49,695 bases of DNA, taken from JAYODZ01 sp965662735 (GTDB lineage Bacteria; Pseudomonadota; Alphaproteobacteria; RS24). Position numbers and translations under genes: made by a program. Below, piece after piece: positions 7,528 to 15,526 of this stretch. The notes under the pieces were generated by a model, which did not search any database, was not told the DNA's origin, and saw only the letters and a program-made list of their open reading frames with translations. Numbering within the stretch: the stretch's first letter is position 1; every line of letters begins with the position of its first letter. Location: assembly GCA_965662735.1 (NCBI GenBank), contig CBFIIU010000016.1, positions 1 to 49,695 on the forward strand, read 5' to 3'.

Positions 7528-8931
7528 ATGTCGGCAGATCTCACAGCACTTCTCTATCTTGTTTCGGGCGTCCTCTTTATCATGTCCTTGCGGGGGTTAA
7601 GCTCGCCGGAAACGTCACGTCAGGGTAATTATCTGGGCATGGCGGGCATGGTGTTAGCCATTGGCACGACCTTGGCCCAATTATCCCAACCGAATGTGAA
7701 TGTTTGGATGACGATCATCGCGGGCATTGCCATTGGGGGGATTATCGGGGCCATCATCGCACGCACCATTGCGATGACAGCCATGCCCCAATTGGTTGCG
7801 GCTTTCCACTCCTTAGTGGGTTTGGCGGCGGTTCTCGTGGCTTGGGCGGCCTTTTTGGCGCCTACAGGCTTTGACATTGACAATGGTATGGGCGGCATCA
7901 AAACCGCCAGCTTGATCGAAATGTCCTTGGGGCTCGCCATCGGCGCGATTACATTTTCGGGCTCGATCATTGCCTTTGCTAAATTGCAGGGGATCATGTC
8001 GGGGGCGCCGATCCTTCTGCCGATGCGTCATCCCATCAATATCGGGCTGGCGCTGGCCATTGTCGGATCGATTATCGGCCTTTGCGTCGCCGATGTGCCG
8101 TCGCAAGATGTGTTTTTAGCGGTCACGATCTTATCCTTCATTATCGGCTTTTTGTTGATCATTCCGATCGGTGGGGCGGACATGCCGGTTGTGGTGTCGA
8201 TGCTGAATTCCTATTCGGGATGGGCGGCCGCTGGCATTGGTTTCACGCTCGGCAATATGGCGCTCATCATTACGGGCGCTTTGGTGGGGTCCTCGGGCGC
8301 TATTTTGTCCTACATCATGTGCCGTGGCATGAACCGGTCATTCTTCTCCGTCATTTTGGGCGGCTTTGGCGGCGATAGCGCGGTGGTGAGCGGCGCAGTC
8401 GAAACCCGCCCCGTGAAACAAGGCAGCGCTGAAGATGCCGCCTTTATTATGAAGAATGCGAATTCCGTGATTATTGTTCCTGGCTATGGCATGGCCGTCG
8501 CTCAGGCCCAGCATGCTTTGCGTGAAATGGCCGATGAGTTGAAAAAGGCGGGGGTCAAGGTCTCTTATGCGATCCACCCTGTTGCTGGGCGTATGCCGGG
8601 GCATATGAATGTGCTGCTGGCGGAGGCTAATGTGCCCTATGACGAGGTGTTTGAGCTTGAAGATATTAATAGTTCATTCCCACAAGCCGATGTCGCCTTT
8701 GTGATCGGTGCCAATGATGTGACCAATCCGGCCGCGAAAACCGACACAGCTTCGCCGATTTACGGCATGCCCATTTTGGATGTTGAACGCGCCGGAACCG
8801 TTTTGTTTGTGAAGCGGGGAATGGGATCGGGATATGCAGGTGTTGAAAACGAGCTGTTCTTCCGTGATAACACCATGATGCTGTTTGCCGACGCCAAGAA
8901 AATGGTCGAGAACATCATTAAAGCGTTTTAG
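7528..8931 (+). CDS. pntB: NAD(P) transhydrogenase subunit beta (PntB)
   Basis: A 467-residue subunit: the first 265 or so residues hold about nine membrane helices of the proton-conducting domain II, and the C-terminal 170 residues form the NADP(H)-binding domain III. Domain III motifs seen: VPGYGMAVAQAQ near 315, HPVAGRMPGHMNVLLAEA near 350-367 and GANDVTNPAA near 392. The length is normal for the family. A hairpin with a U-tract starts 20 bases after the stop and closes the operon. Confidence 0.97.
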   Translation: MSADLTALLYLVSGVLFIMSLRGLSSPETSRQGNYLGMAGMVLAIGTTLAQLSQPNVNVWMTIIAGIAIGGIIGAIIARTIAMTAMPQLVAAFHSLVGLAAVLVAWAAFLAPTGFDIDNGMGGIKTASLIEMSLGLAIGAITFSGSIIAFAKLQGIMSGAPILLPMRHPINIGLALAIVGSIIGLCVADVPSQDVFLAVTILSFIIGFLLIIPIGGADMPVVVSMLNSYSGWAAAGIGFTLGNMALIITGALVGSSGAILSYIMCRGMNRSFFSVILGGFGGDSAVVSGAVETRPVKQGSAEDAAFIMKNANSVIIVPGYGMAVAQAQHALREMADELKKAGVKVSYAIHPVAGRMPGHMNVLLAEANVPYDEVFELEDINSSFPQADVAFVIGANDVTNPAAKTDTASPIYGMPILDVERAGTVLFVKRGMGSGYAGVENELFFRDNTMMLFADAKKMVENIIKAF

Positions 8932-8951
8932 AAACGCCAACCCACTAAAAC

Positions 8952-8980
8952 AAAAAGCGCCTCATCGGGCGCTTTTTTTT
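8952..8980. terminator. Bidirectional rho-independent terminator between pntB and rpsU
   Basis: AAAAAGCGCC (8952-8961) pairs with GGCGCTTTTT (8968-8977) around a 6-base loop, with eight T on the plus strand and an A-run that gives U's on the minus strand. It lies just after pntB and 56 bases after the convergent rpsU stop, so it can end both transcripts. Confidence 0.88.
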
Positions 8981-9035
8981 CACCTTATTATAGGTGCTAA
9001 TCTGGATCACGCCCTTACGCGGGCGAGACGTGTGA

Positions 9036-9266
9036 TTAATATTTCCGCTTGCCGATCACGACGCCTTCACGCTGAGCGGCTTTACGGGCCAGCTTGCGCA
9101 CCCGACGGATCGATTCCGCTTTTTCGCGCGCCCGCTTCTCAGAGGGCTTCTCATAATGATCACGCAGTTTCATTTCACGGAAAACGCCTTCGCGCTGAAG
9201 TTTTTTCTTCAACACTTTATAGGCTTGATCAACATTATTATCGCGTACTGAAACCTGCACGTTCAT
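9036..9266 (-). CDS. rpsU: 30S ribosomal protein S21 (bS21)
   Basis: A 76-residue basic protein starting MNVQVSVRDNNVDQAYKVLK and ending GVVIGKRKY, matching alphaproteobacterial bS21, which helps 30S subunits pair with mRNA Shine-Dalgarno sequences. The start has GGAG five bases upstream. It is divergent from coq9, and a -35/-10 pair (TAGACA, 17 bp, TATGTC) lies at 9347-9319, giving a leader of about 45 bases. Confidence 0.97.
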   Translation of the reverse strand: MNVQVSVRDNNVDQAYKVLKKKLQREGVFREMKLRDHYEKPSEKRAREKAESIRRVRKLARKAAQREGVVIGKRKY

Positions 9267-9318
9267 CGTCTCCGTTTTAAATCAGAATATGCCCTGAGGC
9301 GCACAACTATTGGTGTTG

Positions 9319-9347
9319 GACATAGCAAATGCCGATCTTCCTGTCTA
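9319..9347 (-). promoter_or_regulatory. Probable rpsU promoter
   Basis: On the minus strand TAGACA (9347-9342), a 17-bp spacer and TATGTC (9324-9319) lie about 53 bases before the rpsU start. Confidence 0.45.
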
Positions 9348-9435
9348 GCCCTCTCAGGCCATCTCCTATCAGTATTCCGGCCACTATTAAGGTCAGCATT
9401 CGGGCGCTGATCGGGGCCTCTATCTGAAACGATTT

Positions 9436-9459
9436 GATGACCTTTCCGATGACCTTTCC
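9436..9459 (+). repeat. Perfect 12-bp tandem duplication in the rpsU-coq9 spacer
   Basis: GATGACCTTTCC occurs twice head to tail (9436-9447 and 9448-9459). It lies between the rpsU promoter and the coq9 start. Confidence 0.85.
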
Positions 9460-9501
9460 GGTGGGCTTGTTTTTGAGGGGGTTCCGACACATATTACAGT
9501 C

Positions 9502-10158
9502 ATGACCGACGATCTTATCGCCTCTTTGCGTGAGCGCTTGCTCGACGCGGCCCTTCCTGACATTGCATTTGACGGGTGGTCGTCCATCAGTTTGGAAAAA
9601 GCCCGTGCGCAAGCCGGTATTTCTGAGGATGAGCAAATTATTGCTCTGCCAAAAGGCCCGATTGACCTTTTGAGCCATTTTTCTAAACGCGGCGACCAAA
9701 GAATGCTCGATCAGCTTGCGTCGCTGGAGCGACCCTCCAAAATACGAGAATTGGTTGCCTTGGCCGTAAAGACACGTTTATTGGTCGATGCGCCCCACCG
9801 CGAAGCGGTTCGCCGTGGCGCTGCAATGTTGACGGCACATCCTGGTGTCGCGTTACGCCTAGGTTATGCCACCACAGACGCAGTGTGGCGATGGGTGGGC
9901 GACACCTCCACAGATTATAATTTTTATACCAAACGAGCCATTTTGAGCGGCGTAATCTCGGCGACGCGGCTCTATTGGTTTACCGATGAGAGCGCGGATT
10001 TTGAGGAGAGTTGGGCCTTTCTCAGCCGACGCATCGATAATGTTATGCAGTTTGAAAAGATGAAGGCGGCGACGCAGTCGCGTTGGGAAGGCAACACGGA
10101 TCGGGTGCATGGCGCCATTCAGCGCATGGCGCGGTGGCGCTTTGGGCAATCGAGCTGA
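9502..10158 (+). CDS. COQ9 family protein (ubiquinone biosynthesis)
   Basis: A 218-residue protein of the COQ9 family. In mitochondria COQ9 binds lipid and presents demethoxyubiquinone to the COQ7 hydroxylase; the bacterial proteins are thought to act similarly (family knowledge). The N-terminal part (1-60) looks like a TetR-type helix-turn-helix fold (DGWSSISLEKARAQAGIS), and the C-terminal part holds the COQ9 core, including RRGAAMLTAHP, WRWVGDTSTDYNFYTKR and SRRIDNVM. Its position divergent from rpsU is a common alphaproteobacterial arrangement. The ATG at 9502 begins the conserved frame. Confidence 0.88.
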   Translation: MTDDLIASLRERLLDAALPDIAFDGWSSISLEKARAQAGISEDEQIIALPKGPIDLLSHFSKRGDQRMLDQLASLERPSKIRELVALAVKTRLLVDAPHREAVRRGAAMLTAHPGVALRLGYATTDAVWRWVGDTSTDYNFYTKRAILSGVISATRLYWFTDESADFEESWAFLSRRIDNVMQFEKMKAATQSRWEGNTDRVHGAIQRMARWRFGQSS

Positions 10159-10170
10159 TTGAGGGGTTTC

Positions 10171-11253
10171 TTAACCGATCGTTCCAAGGGGCATGATATG
10201 GGTCACATGACCCATTTTTCGACCGGCTTTGACCTCAGATTTTCCATAGAGATGAAGGCAATGATCGGGCTCGCGGATGAGGGTTGGCCACTTATCGACA
10301 TCGCTTCCAATTAAATTTGTCATGCGCGCATCACTATGGCGGGTCGGTGAGGCGAGGGGCCATCCGCTGATCGCCCGAATATGTTGGGCAAACTGACTGG
10401 TGCCACAGGCATCCAACGTCCAATGGCCGGAATTATGCACGCGCGGCGCAATTTCATTCACCATAAAGCCATCCGATGTCATAAACAGCTCTACGGCGAG
10501 CACGCCAACATACTCCAGAGCAGAACTGATTTTTGTGCCGATATCTCGAATATCAGCAGCATCCTCAGCCGAAACCGGTGCCGGTACGGTGCTCGTATGC
10601 AAAATATGGTTTCGGTGGACATTCAGCACAGGATCGTAACACGCAATTTGCCCGTCAATGCCGCGCCCGATAATCACGGATAATTCGCGTTCAAACGCGA
10701 TCAAACCCTCGAGAATAAGCGCTTGGCCTTGCGTGTCGTCGAAGATTTGATCGAGGTCGGATTGGGCATCGAGCCGCCATTGGCCTTTCCCGTCATAGCC
10801 GAGGCGCCGGGTCTTTAGAATTCCCGTGCCTCCCATTTCGGCTAAGGCTGAGGCGAGCGCCTCGCGCGTGTCGATCGCCACAAAGGGAGCGACCGGAATG
10901 CCGAGCCCTTGAATAAATTGTTTTTCGGTGAGCCGGTCTTGCGCCACATTCAGGGCGCGCGCATCGGGCCAAACCGGTTTGTGCTGCGCCAAGAGTGCGA
11001 CCGTTTCAACCGGAATATTCTCAAATTCATAAGTGATACAATCGCAACGCTGTGCAAAGGCCAATAAGGCGTCAGGGTCATGATAGGCCGCACATATATG
11101 CTGGTCGGCCACTTCTGCCGCAGGCGGCTGTTCGTCGGGACAATAGATAATGACATGAAACCCAAATTGGGCCGCCGCTTGCGCCAGCATCCGCCCCAAT
11201 TGACCGCCACCCAAAATGCCGATGATCTGCCCAGGCTCGAGCATGCTAGTCAT
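10171..11253 (-). CDS. purK: 5-(carboxyamino)imidazole ribonucleotide synthase (PurK)
   Basis: An ATP-grasp enzyme that carboxylates AIR to N5-CAIR with ATP and bicarbonate in de novo purine synthesis; its product goes to PurE, encoded just upstream. 360 residues from the ATG at 11253. Motifs: N-terminal GILGGGQLGRMLAQAA (about 12-27), CDCITYEFENIP, the ATP-grasp core KTRRLGYDGKGQW, and VNEIAPRVHNSGHWT near 275. Three in-frame starts (11256, 11253, 11244) surround the purE stop; MTSMLEPG fits related proteins best, and it overlaps purE by eight bases. The 3' end is 12 bases from the convergent coq9 stop. Confidence 0.95.
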   Translation of the reverse strand: MTSMLEPGQIIGILGGGQLGRMLAQAAAQFGFHVIIYCPDEQPPAAEVADQHICAAYHDPDALLAFAQRCDCITYEFENIPVETVALLAQHKPVWPDARALNVAQDRLTEKQFIQGLGIPVAPFVAIDTREALASALAEMGGTGILKTRRLGYDGKGQWRLDAQSDLDQIFDDTQGQALILEGLIAFERELSVIIGRGIDGQIACYDPVLNVHRNHILHTSTVPAPVSAEDAADIRDIGTKISSALEYVGVLAVELFMTSDGFMVNEIAPRVHNSGHWTLDACGTSQFAQHIRAISGWPLASPTRHSDARMTNLIGSDVDKWPTLIREPDHCLHLYGKSEVKAGRKMGHVTHIMPLGTIG

Positions 11254-11737
11254 CATGCGGTTGTTCTGCGACGGCCTCTGTTTGCGCTTTGCGCCAGTCC
11301 GCGAGACGAAGGGCCAGTGCTGTATCTGATGTGGCCAATATTGCCGCGGCCAAGAGAGCCGCATTCACAGCTCCTGCGCGGCCAATTGCCAATGTGCCTA
11401 CGGGAATGCCGGCGGGCATTTGGACAATCGATAAAAGCGAGTCTTGGCCCGACAAGGCCTGACTTTCGACAGGCACGCCGAGCACAGGAAGGGGGGTCAT
11501 TGCGGCGGCCATTCCGGGTAAATGCGCCGCGCCTCCGGCGCCCGCAATAATGACCTTGAGCCCTCGATCAGCCGCCTTGTCAGCATAGTCATACAGACGT
11601 TTAGGAGTGCGGTGAGCCGAAACGATGCGCGCCTCATACGGAATATTTAACGCATCGAGCGTGTCGGCAGCATGTTTCATGGTTTTCCAGTCAGACTGAC
11701 TACCCATAATAATGCCAACCAGAGCAATGTCGGACAC
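11246..11737 (-). CDS. purE: N5-CAIR mutase (PurE)
   Basis: Converts N5-CAIR to CAIR in purine synthesis. 163 residues from a GTG start at 11737, chosen because AAGGAG lies at proper distance and the family N-terminus (VGIIMGSQSDWKTM) follows at once; the frame is open further upstream to 11851 but that part is not family-like. Further motifs: RIVSAHRTPKRL, the GAGGAAHLPGMAAA loop, and PVLGVPVESQALSGQDSLL. The C-terminus overlaps purK, so the two form a purEK operon read on the minus strand. Confidence 0.96.
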   Translation of the reverse strand: MSDIALVGIIMGSQSDWKTMKHAADTLDALNIPYEARIVSAHRTPKRLYDYADKAADRGLKVIIAGAGGAAHLPGMAAAMTPLPVLGVPVESQALSGQDSLLSIVQMPAGIPVGTLAIGRAGAVNAALLAAAILATSDTALALRLADWRKAQTEAVAEQPHDD

Positions 11738-11881
11738 AGTTTTCTCCTTGTGTCTGGGCCGCGCCAAGCGCGGAAAGACGGGAGTTAATCGCAATTTTAC
11801 CGCAAGATCAAGGGCGCTTTTTGGCTTGCCGGGAATGTTTATTTTTGTCACGCTGGAGGATAGGCAACAAGGAGGGGTTGT

Positions 11882-12052
11882 ATGCGCTTAGAACGATTAG
11901 AAAGTCTTGCTCGTCAACATCAAGACATTGAACAAAAACTTCATGAAATGCAAAAAAGGCCCGCGCCGGATATGGAAGCGGTGAGGGCCTTAAAGCTTAA
12001 AAAGCTGGAAATTAAAGAAAAAATGGCCGAGGCGGATAAGTCGGGACGATAA
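11882..12052 (+). CDS. DUF465/YdcH-like small protein
   Basis: A 56-residue, highly charged protein (starts MRLERLESLARQHQDIEQKL, ends AEADKSGR) predicted to be two helices with heptad-like spacing, as in the YdcH/DUF465 family. Members usually carry the H-x2-I/L-x4 followed by K-x-KLxIKEKM pattern seen here (LKKLEIKEKMAE). Function unknown. A strong AAGGAGG ribosome site sits seven bases before the ATG at 11882. It diverges from purE and converges with the TauE-like gene, whose stop is 3 bases from its own. Confidence 0.85.
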   Translation: MRLERLESLARQHQDIEQKLHEMQKRPAPDMEAVRALKLKKLEIKEKMAEADKSGR

Positions 12053-12055
12053 AAC

Positions 12056-12808
12056 CTAGTGGAGGAGGCCTGCGCCTCCCACCCAGATCAACCGCAACCC
12101 AATCACGAACATGGTGGCGTAAGAAATTCGGTAGAAGAGGTCTACTGGAATACGGTGCAGCAGCCATGCGCCGGCAATCACGCCGAGCGGGGCGAGAGGG
12201 AGAAGGAGCAGGGCAATCGTCAGGTTTTCGACTGAAAATTGTCCCAAGAACAGGTAAGGCGGTATTTTCAGCACATTGACGGCGGCAAAGATAATTGCGC
12301 CTGTGCCGACAATAAGCTCCTTGGGTAGTTTTTGGGGCAAAATGAAGATTTGGAAGGGCGGCCCGCCAGCATGAGCGACAAAACTCGTAAAGCCGCACAA
12401 AGCCCCGCTGATGCGCGTTAATAATCGAGGGGGCTGCCACGCCTCCGCATTGGCGCGTTTAAACAGCCAATAATCGAGCGAAAACCCAACGCTGACGCAC
12501 CCAATAATCAGTCGGATAGCGTTGTCGCTGGTGTAATCCGCGAGGATCCAGCCAATGCCAATGCCGACCGCGCAGGATGGGATAAACTGCCAGAACAGAC
12601 GAAAATCCATATTCTTGCGATGAATATAAACATTCACCACATCCATCACCACCAGCACGGGCAGCAAGATCGCCGCTGCCATGAGCGGTGGCATGACCAG
12701 CGCCATAATGGGCGTTCCAAGGGCGCCAAGGCCAGTGCCAAGCCCGCCCTTTGAAACCCCAATAATGAGAACGGCGAGAGCCGCTGCCCCCCAAAAAAGG
12801 GGATCCAT
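12056..12808 (-). CDS. Sulfite exporter TauE/SafE family membrane protein
   Basis: A 250-residue membrane protein with about seven to eight helices. The N-terminal VLIIGVSKGGLGTGLGALGTP (about 15-34) and the central GALCGFTSFVAHAGGPPFQI (about 135-154) are the two repeated glycine-rich family motifs. Members move organosulfur or sulfite anions and related compounds; the substrate is not evident here. The ATG overlaps the trcR stop by one base (TAATG), so it is translated from the trcR transcript, an odd pairing of a cell-cycle regulator with an exporter. Confidence 0.88.
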   Translation of the reverse strand: MDPLFWGAAALAVLIIGVSKGGLGTGLGALGTPIMALVMPPLMAAAILLPVLVVMDVVNVYIHRKNMDFRLFWQFIPSCAVGIGIGWILADYTSDNAIRLIIGCVSVGFSLDYWLFKRANAEAWQPPRLLTRISGALCGFTSFVAHAGGPPFQIFILPQKLPKELIVGTGAIIFAAVNVLKIPPYLFLGQFSVENLTIALLLLPLAPLGVIAGAWLLHRIPVDLFYRISYATMFVIGLRLIWVGGAGLLH

Positions 12809-13551
12809 TACTCTGATTTTGAGAAGTTGCTAAACACGTCGTCGGCGTTCAGTTTTCCTAAAGCGCGTTCGTCTTGCTCGGCCGAATAATCCTCAGCCAT
12901 GGAGGCTGTTTGCTCCGTTACAACATCCGGTATCGCATATTTATCGGTGTTGGTTGTTTCTTCCGCGCTTTGCAATGTGGCGCCTGCCTTACGCGCGGCG
13001 CGTTCGGCGGCCTTGCGTTGGCGCTCGAGGCGCCGCGCTGCTTGCGCTACGGTTTCGTCCAGCTCGATTTGCGAACACAGGCCCAAAGATACCGGATCAA
13101 CGGGCTTAATATTGGTCATATTCCAATGGGTGCGTTCGCGCACACTGACGATCGTCGCTTTCGTGGTGCCAACCAAGCGGCCCACCTGCGCGTCGGTTAA
13201 TTCCGGGTGGTTGCGCACCAGCCATGCAATTGCATCAGGACGCTCTTGGCGCTTGGAGAGCGGCGTATATTTGGCGCCTTTGCGCGGCTTTGGCCCTGGA
13301 ATATCTGATTTTTTCTCGGTCAGCTTCAGCACAGCTGTAGGGTCTTTTTGACACCGCTCGATTTCCTCGCGTGACACTTGGCCGGTGCTAATGGGATCGA
13401 GACCTTTAATGCCGCTGGCGACATCGCCATCCGCGATCCCCCGCACTTCGAGAGGGTGCAAGCCGCAAAAAAGGGCAATTTGATCAAAGGTGAGGGCTGT
13501 ATTATCGATCAGCCAAACTGCCGTGGCTTTGGGCATCAAAGGCGCAGTCAT
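12808..13551 (-). CDS. trcR: Cell cycle transcriptional regulator TrcR (DUF1013)
   Basis: A 247-residue protein of the DUF1013 family, confined largely to Alphaproteobacteria and annotated as TrcR after the Caulobacter protein that acts on ctrA transcription. The N-terminal third (ATAVWLIDNTALTFDQIALF, about 9-28) and a second segment (about 105-140, ending around VGRLVGTTKATIVSVRER) both look like helix-turn-helix units. The C-terminal 80 residues are charged and Ala-rich with a coiled-coil look (ARRLERQRKAAERAARKA). AAGGAG lies six bases before the ATG at 13551. Confidence 0.9.
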   Translation of the reverse strand: MTAPLMPKATAVWLIDNTALTFDQIALFCGLHPLEVRGIADGDVASGIKGLDPISTGQVSREEIERCQKDPTAVLKLTEKKSDIPGPKPRKGAKYTPLSKRQERPDAIAWLVRNHPELTDAQVGRLVGTTKATIVSVRERTHWNMTNIKPVDPVSLGLCSQIELDETVAQAARRLERQRKAAERAARKAGATLQSAEETTNTDKYAIPDVVTEQTASMAEDYSAEQDERALGKLNADDVFSNFSKSE

Positions 13552-13653
13552 GATATCTCCTTAACTGAAAACGAAGACCTAATCCTCGCTTTCCACTCAT
13601 CTAATGATTTCGGGAATAAGCCCTTATAGGCTGTTCAGCGCTCTGAGAAAAGC

Positions 13654-14652
13654 CTAAAGCGTCGTCATATCGAGAATAATTTTACCGGTATGGCCACTGG
13701 CTTCCATTTCAGCATGGGCGTCTCCTGCCGCGCTTAACGGGTAAATGGCATGGATGACGGGTTTAATCTGATCCCCCAGATGCGGCCATATTTCTGTCTC
13801 AACGCATTTTCGCAGACGGGTTTTTTCCTCAATGGCGCGGGCGCGCAGGGTCGAGCCTGTTAAGGTGAGGTTTTTCAGCATCACCGACATGAGATCGAGC
13901 TCGACTTTAGAGCCTTTTAGAAACGCGATATTGACAATCCGGCCCCCTCGGGCGGCGCAGGCAATATTCCGTGCGACATAGTCCCCTCCAACCATATCGA
14001 GAATGACATCGGCCCCATTTTGGTTGGTTAATTCTTTCACGCGCGCGACAAAATCTTCAGAGCTGTAGTTAATGGCGTTATCCGCCCCTAAGGCGCAACA
14101 GGCTGCCGCTTTATCGTCAGATCCTGCGGTGACAATTATATTTGCCCCGCGCAATTTGGCCATCTGAATGCCCATGGTTCCAATGCCACTGGCGCCCCCA
14201 TGGATTAACAGAGTTTCGCCCGGTTGCAGACGCCCACCCTCCATAACATTCGCCCAAACAGTAAAAATAACCTCGGGCAGGCTGGCGGCTTGCGCAAAAC
14301 TCATCGCGTCTGGAATGGGCAGGGCGTGATCTTCATGCACACAGCCATATTGGGCGTAGCCTCCCCCCGCAACCAAGGCGGCGATCCGGTCACCGACCTG
14401 CCAGCGCGTCACATTCGCGCCACAGGCGATCACGGTGCCAGCAAATTCGAGCCCCATGATGTCGGAAGCCCCGGGAGGAGGGGGATAAAAACCCATACGC
14501 TGATAGCAATCCCCCCGATTGACGCCGGCAGCTGCGATTTCGACCAAAACCTCGTGGGGCGCGGGCAAAGGACGCGCTACCTCGGCGAGATAGAGGCTCT
14601 TGGGTGTTTTGGCATCGCCAATTTGAATGGCGTGCATTGTGTGTTCTGACAT
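13654..14652 (-). CDS. NAD(P)H quinone oxidoreductase, zinc-independent MDR family
   Basis: A 332-residue medium-chain dehydrogenase/reductase of the PIG3/QOR type that reduces quinones or enones with NADPH. Visible: GVNRGDCYQRMGFYPPPPG (about 44-62), GLEFAGTVIACG, the nucleotide-binding segment LIHGGASGIGTMGIQMAK (about 142-159) and the substrate-side FLKGSKVELDL. Zinc-ligand cysteines of classical alcohol dehydrogenases are absent. The ATG at 14652 has GGGAG eight bases upstream; earlier in-frame codons back to 14730 lack a ribosome site. Confidence 0.9.
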   Translation of the reverse strand: MSEHTMHAIQIGDAKTPKSLYLAEVARPLPAPHEVLVEIAAAGVNRGDCYQRMGFYPPPPGASDIMGLEFAGTVIACGANVTRWQVGDRIAALVAGGGYAQYGCVHEDHALPIPDAMSFAQAASLPEVIFTVWANVMEGGRLQPGETLLIHGGASGIGTMGIQMAKLRGANIIVTAGSDDKAAACCALGADNAINYSSEDFVARVKELTNQNGADVILDMVGGDYVARNIACAARGGRIVNIAFLKGSKVELDLMSVMLKNLTLTGSTLRARAIEEKTRLRKCVETEIWPHLGDQIKPVIHAIYPLSAAGDAHAEMEASGHTGKIILDMTTL

Positions 14653-14826
14653 GTACTTTTCTCCCTGGCATGGCAATCTCAGCCATATATGGATGAGCGG
14701 CCAATCGCGACATTCAATCCCGACATTCAATAAATCACGCTTGCCACATTTGTCACGCGCTTTACACTCGTGCCCGTAAGATAGTTCTAAAACAGAGATC
14801 GAAAAATAGGCCCTAAGAGGTGCGAC

Positions 14827-15018
14827 ATGGACGATATGGAACCACGTCAGGCGAATGACAGTCTCGCCGTTCTCACCCGCGAAGATTTATCGCTGCTCAG
14901 CATCGAGGCCCTTACTGCCCGCCTTGACAGTCTTTACGCCGAGATCGCGCGGTGTCAGGCCATGATTGAAAGCAAAAAAGGCTCCCGCGCTGAGGCGGAA
15001 GCCTTTTTTAAAAGCTAG
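14827..15018 (+). CDS. DUF1192 family small protein
   Basis: A 63-residue acidic protein matching DUF1192, a family of about 60 residues found in Alphaproteobacteria; the core is DLSLLSIEALTARLDSLYAE followed by a short helix (IARCQAMIESKKG). Function unknown. Start ATG at 14827 follows AAGAGGTG. The last 45 bases of the gene double as a perfect-looking terminator hairpin (14974-15009), so the tail KKGSRAEAEAFFKS is constrained at both protein and RNA level. Convergent with rpmE. Confidence 0.85.
   Translation: MDDMEPRQANDSLAVLTREDLSLLSIEALTARLDSLYAEIARCQAMIESKKGSRAEAEAFFKS
14974..15009. terminator. Terminator hairpin inside the 3' end of the DUF1192 gene
   Basis: AAAAAAGGCT pairs with AGCCTTTTTT (10 bp), then after one C/A mismatch CCGC pairs with GCGG, closing a 6-base loop. 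It has A6 on one side and T6 on the other, so it can work in both directions. On the minus strand it lies 75 bases after the rpmE stop and is probably its terminator; on the plus strand it lies before the DUF1192 stop codon (15016-15018). Confidence 0.75.
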
Positions 15019-15083
15019 AGAGGCAGAAGCCTCGTTCAGAAATAAGAGAGGCGGAGCCCTTCAATGAGGTCGCCCGATCGGGA

Positions 15084-15305
15084 TTAGCCGATAAAGCTAT
15101 CAAATTTCTGATTGAAACGGCTCACGCGACCGCCACGGTCAACCAATGTTTGCTGGCCTTTGGTCCAAGCCGGATGGGTCGTTGGATCGATATCCAATGT
15201 CAGTGTGGCCCCTTCCTCACCATAGGTCGAGCGCGTTTGATAGCTTGAGCCATCATTCATCACTACTGTGATCATGTGGTAGTCGGGATGAATATCTTTT
15301 TTCAT
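15084..15305 (-). CDS. rpmE: 50S ribosomal protein L31 (bL31)
   Basis: A 73-residue protein beginning MKKDIHPDYHMITVVMNDG and ending RVSRFNQKFDSFIG, the bL31 pattern. No CxxC zinc knuckle is present, so this is the zinc-free form, as usual in Alphaproteobacteria. The ATG at 15305 is chosen because MKKDIHPDY is the conserved N-terminus; AGGGT lies upstream. A promoter (TTGCAA, 17 bp, TATAGA) sits about 90 bases upstream. Divergent from the ABC exporter gene, an arrangement frequent in this class. Confidence 0.95.
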   Translation of the reverse strand: MKKDIHPDYHMITVVMNDGSSYQTRSTYGEEGATLTLDIDPTTHPAWTKGQQTLVDRGGRVSRFNQKFDSFIG

Positions 15306-15395
15306 CGTTTTAAACCCTATTCGAAACTCGTCTGAAACACGAATGCCCGCTCCCAAAATGCGCTAGACACGTGAGAACAGCTCTCTCTGGCCGTT

Positions 15396-15424
15396 TCTAT
15401 AGCGAAGCTCTAACGGTTTTGCAA
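15396..15424 (-). promoter_or_regulatory. Probable rpmE promoter
   Basis: On the minus strand TTGCAA (15424-15419), a 17-bp spacer and TATAGA (15401-15396). The implied leader to the rpmE ATG is about 84 bases. Confidence 0.5.
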
Positions 15425-15526
15425 GTGCGTGGGCTGTCCTTTACGCAGCGCGCTGGTGATATAGGGCGATTTGCCGGTAGCAATGCAGCAGGGGGATTGT
15501 TATAAGAGCGCAAATCGAGGTGATCC

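Noticed and set aside
9307..9699. Minus-strand open frame across the rpsU-coq9 spacer
   Set aside because: It runs antisense into coq9, has no start signal, and its GKVIGKVI repeat comes from the 12-bp DNA duplication.
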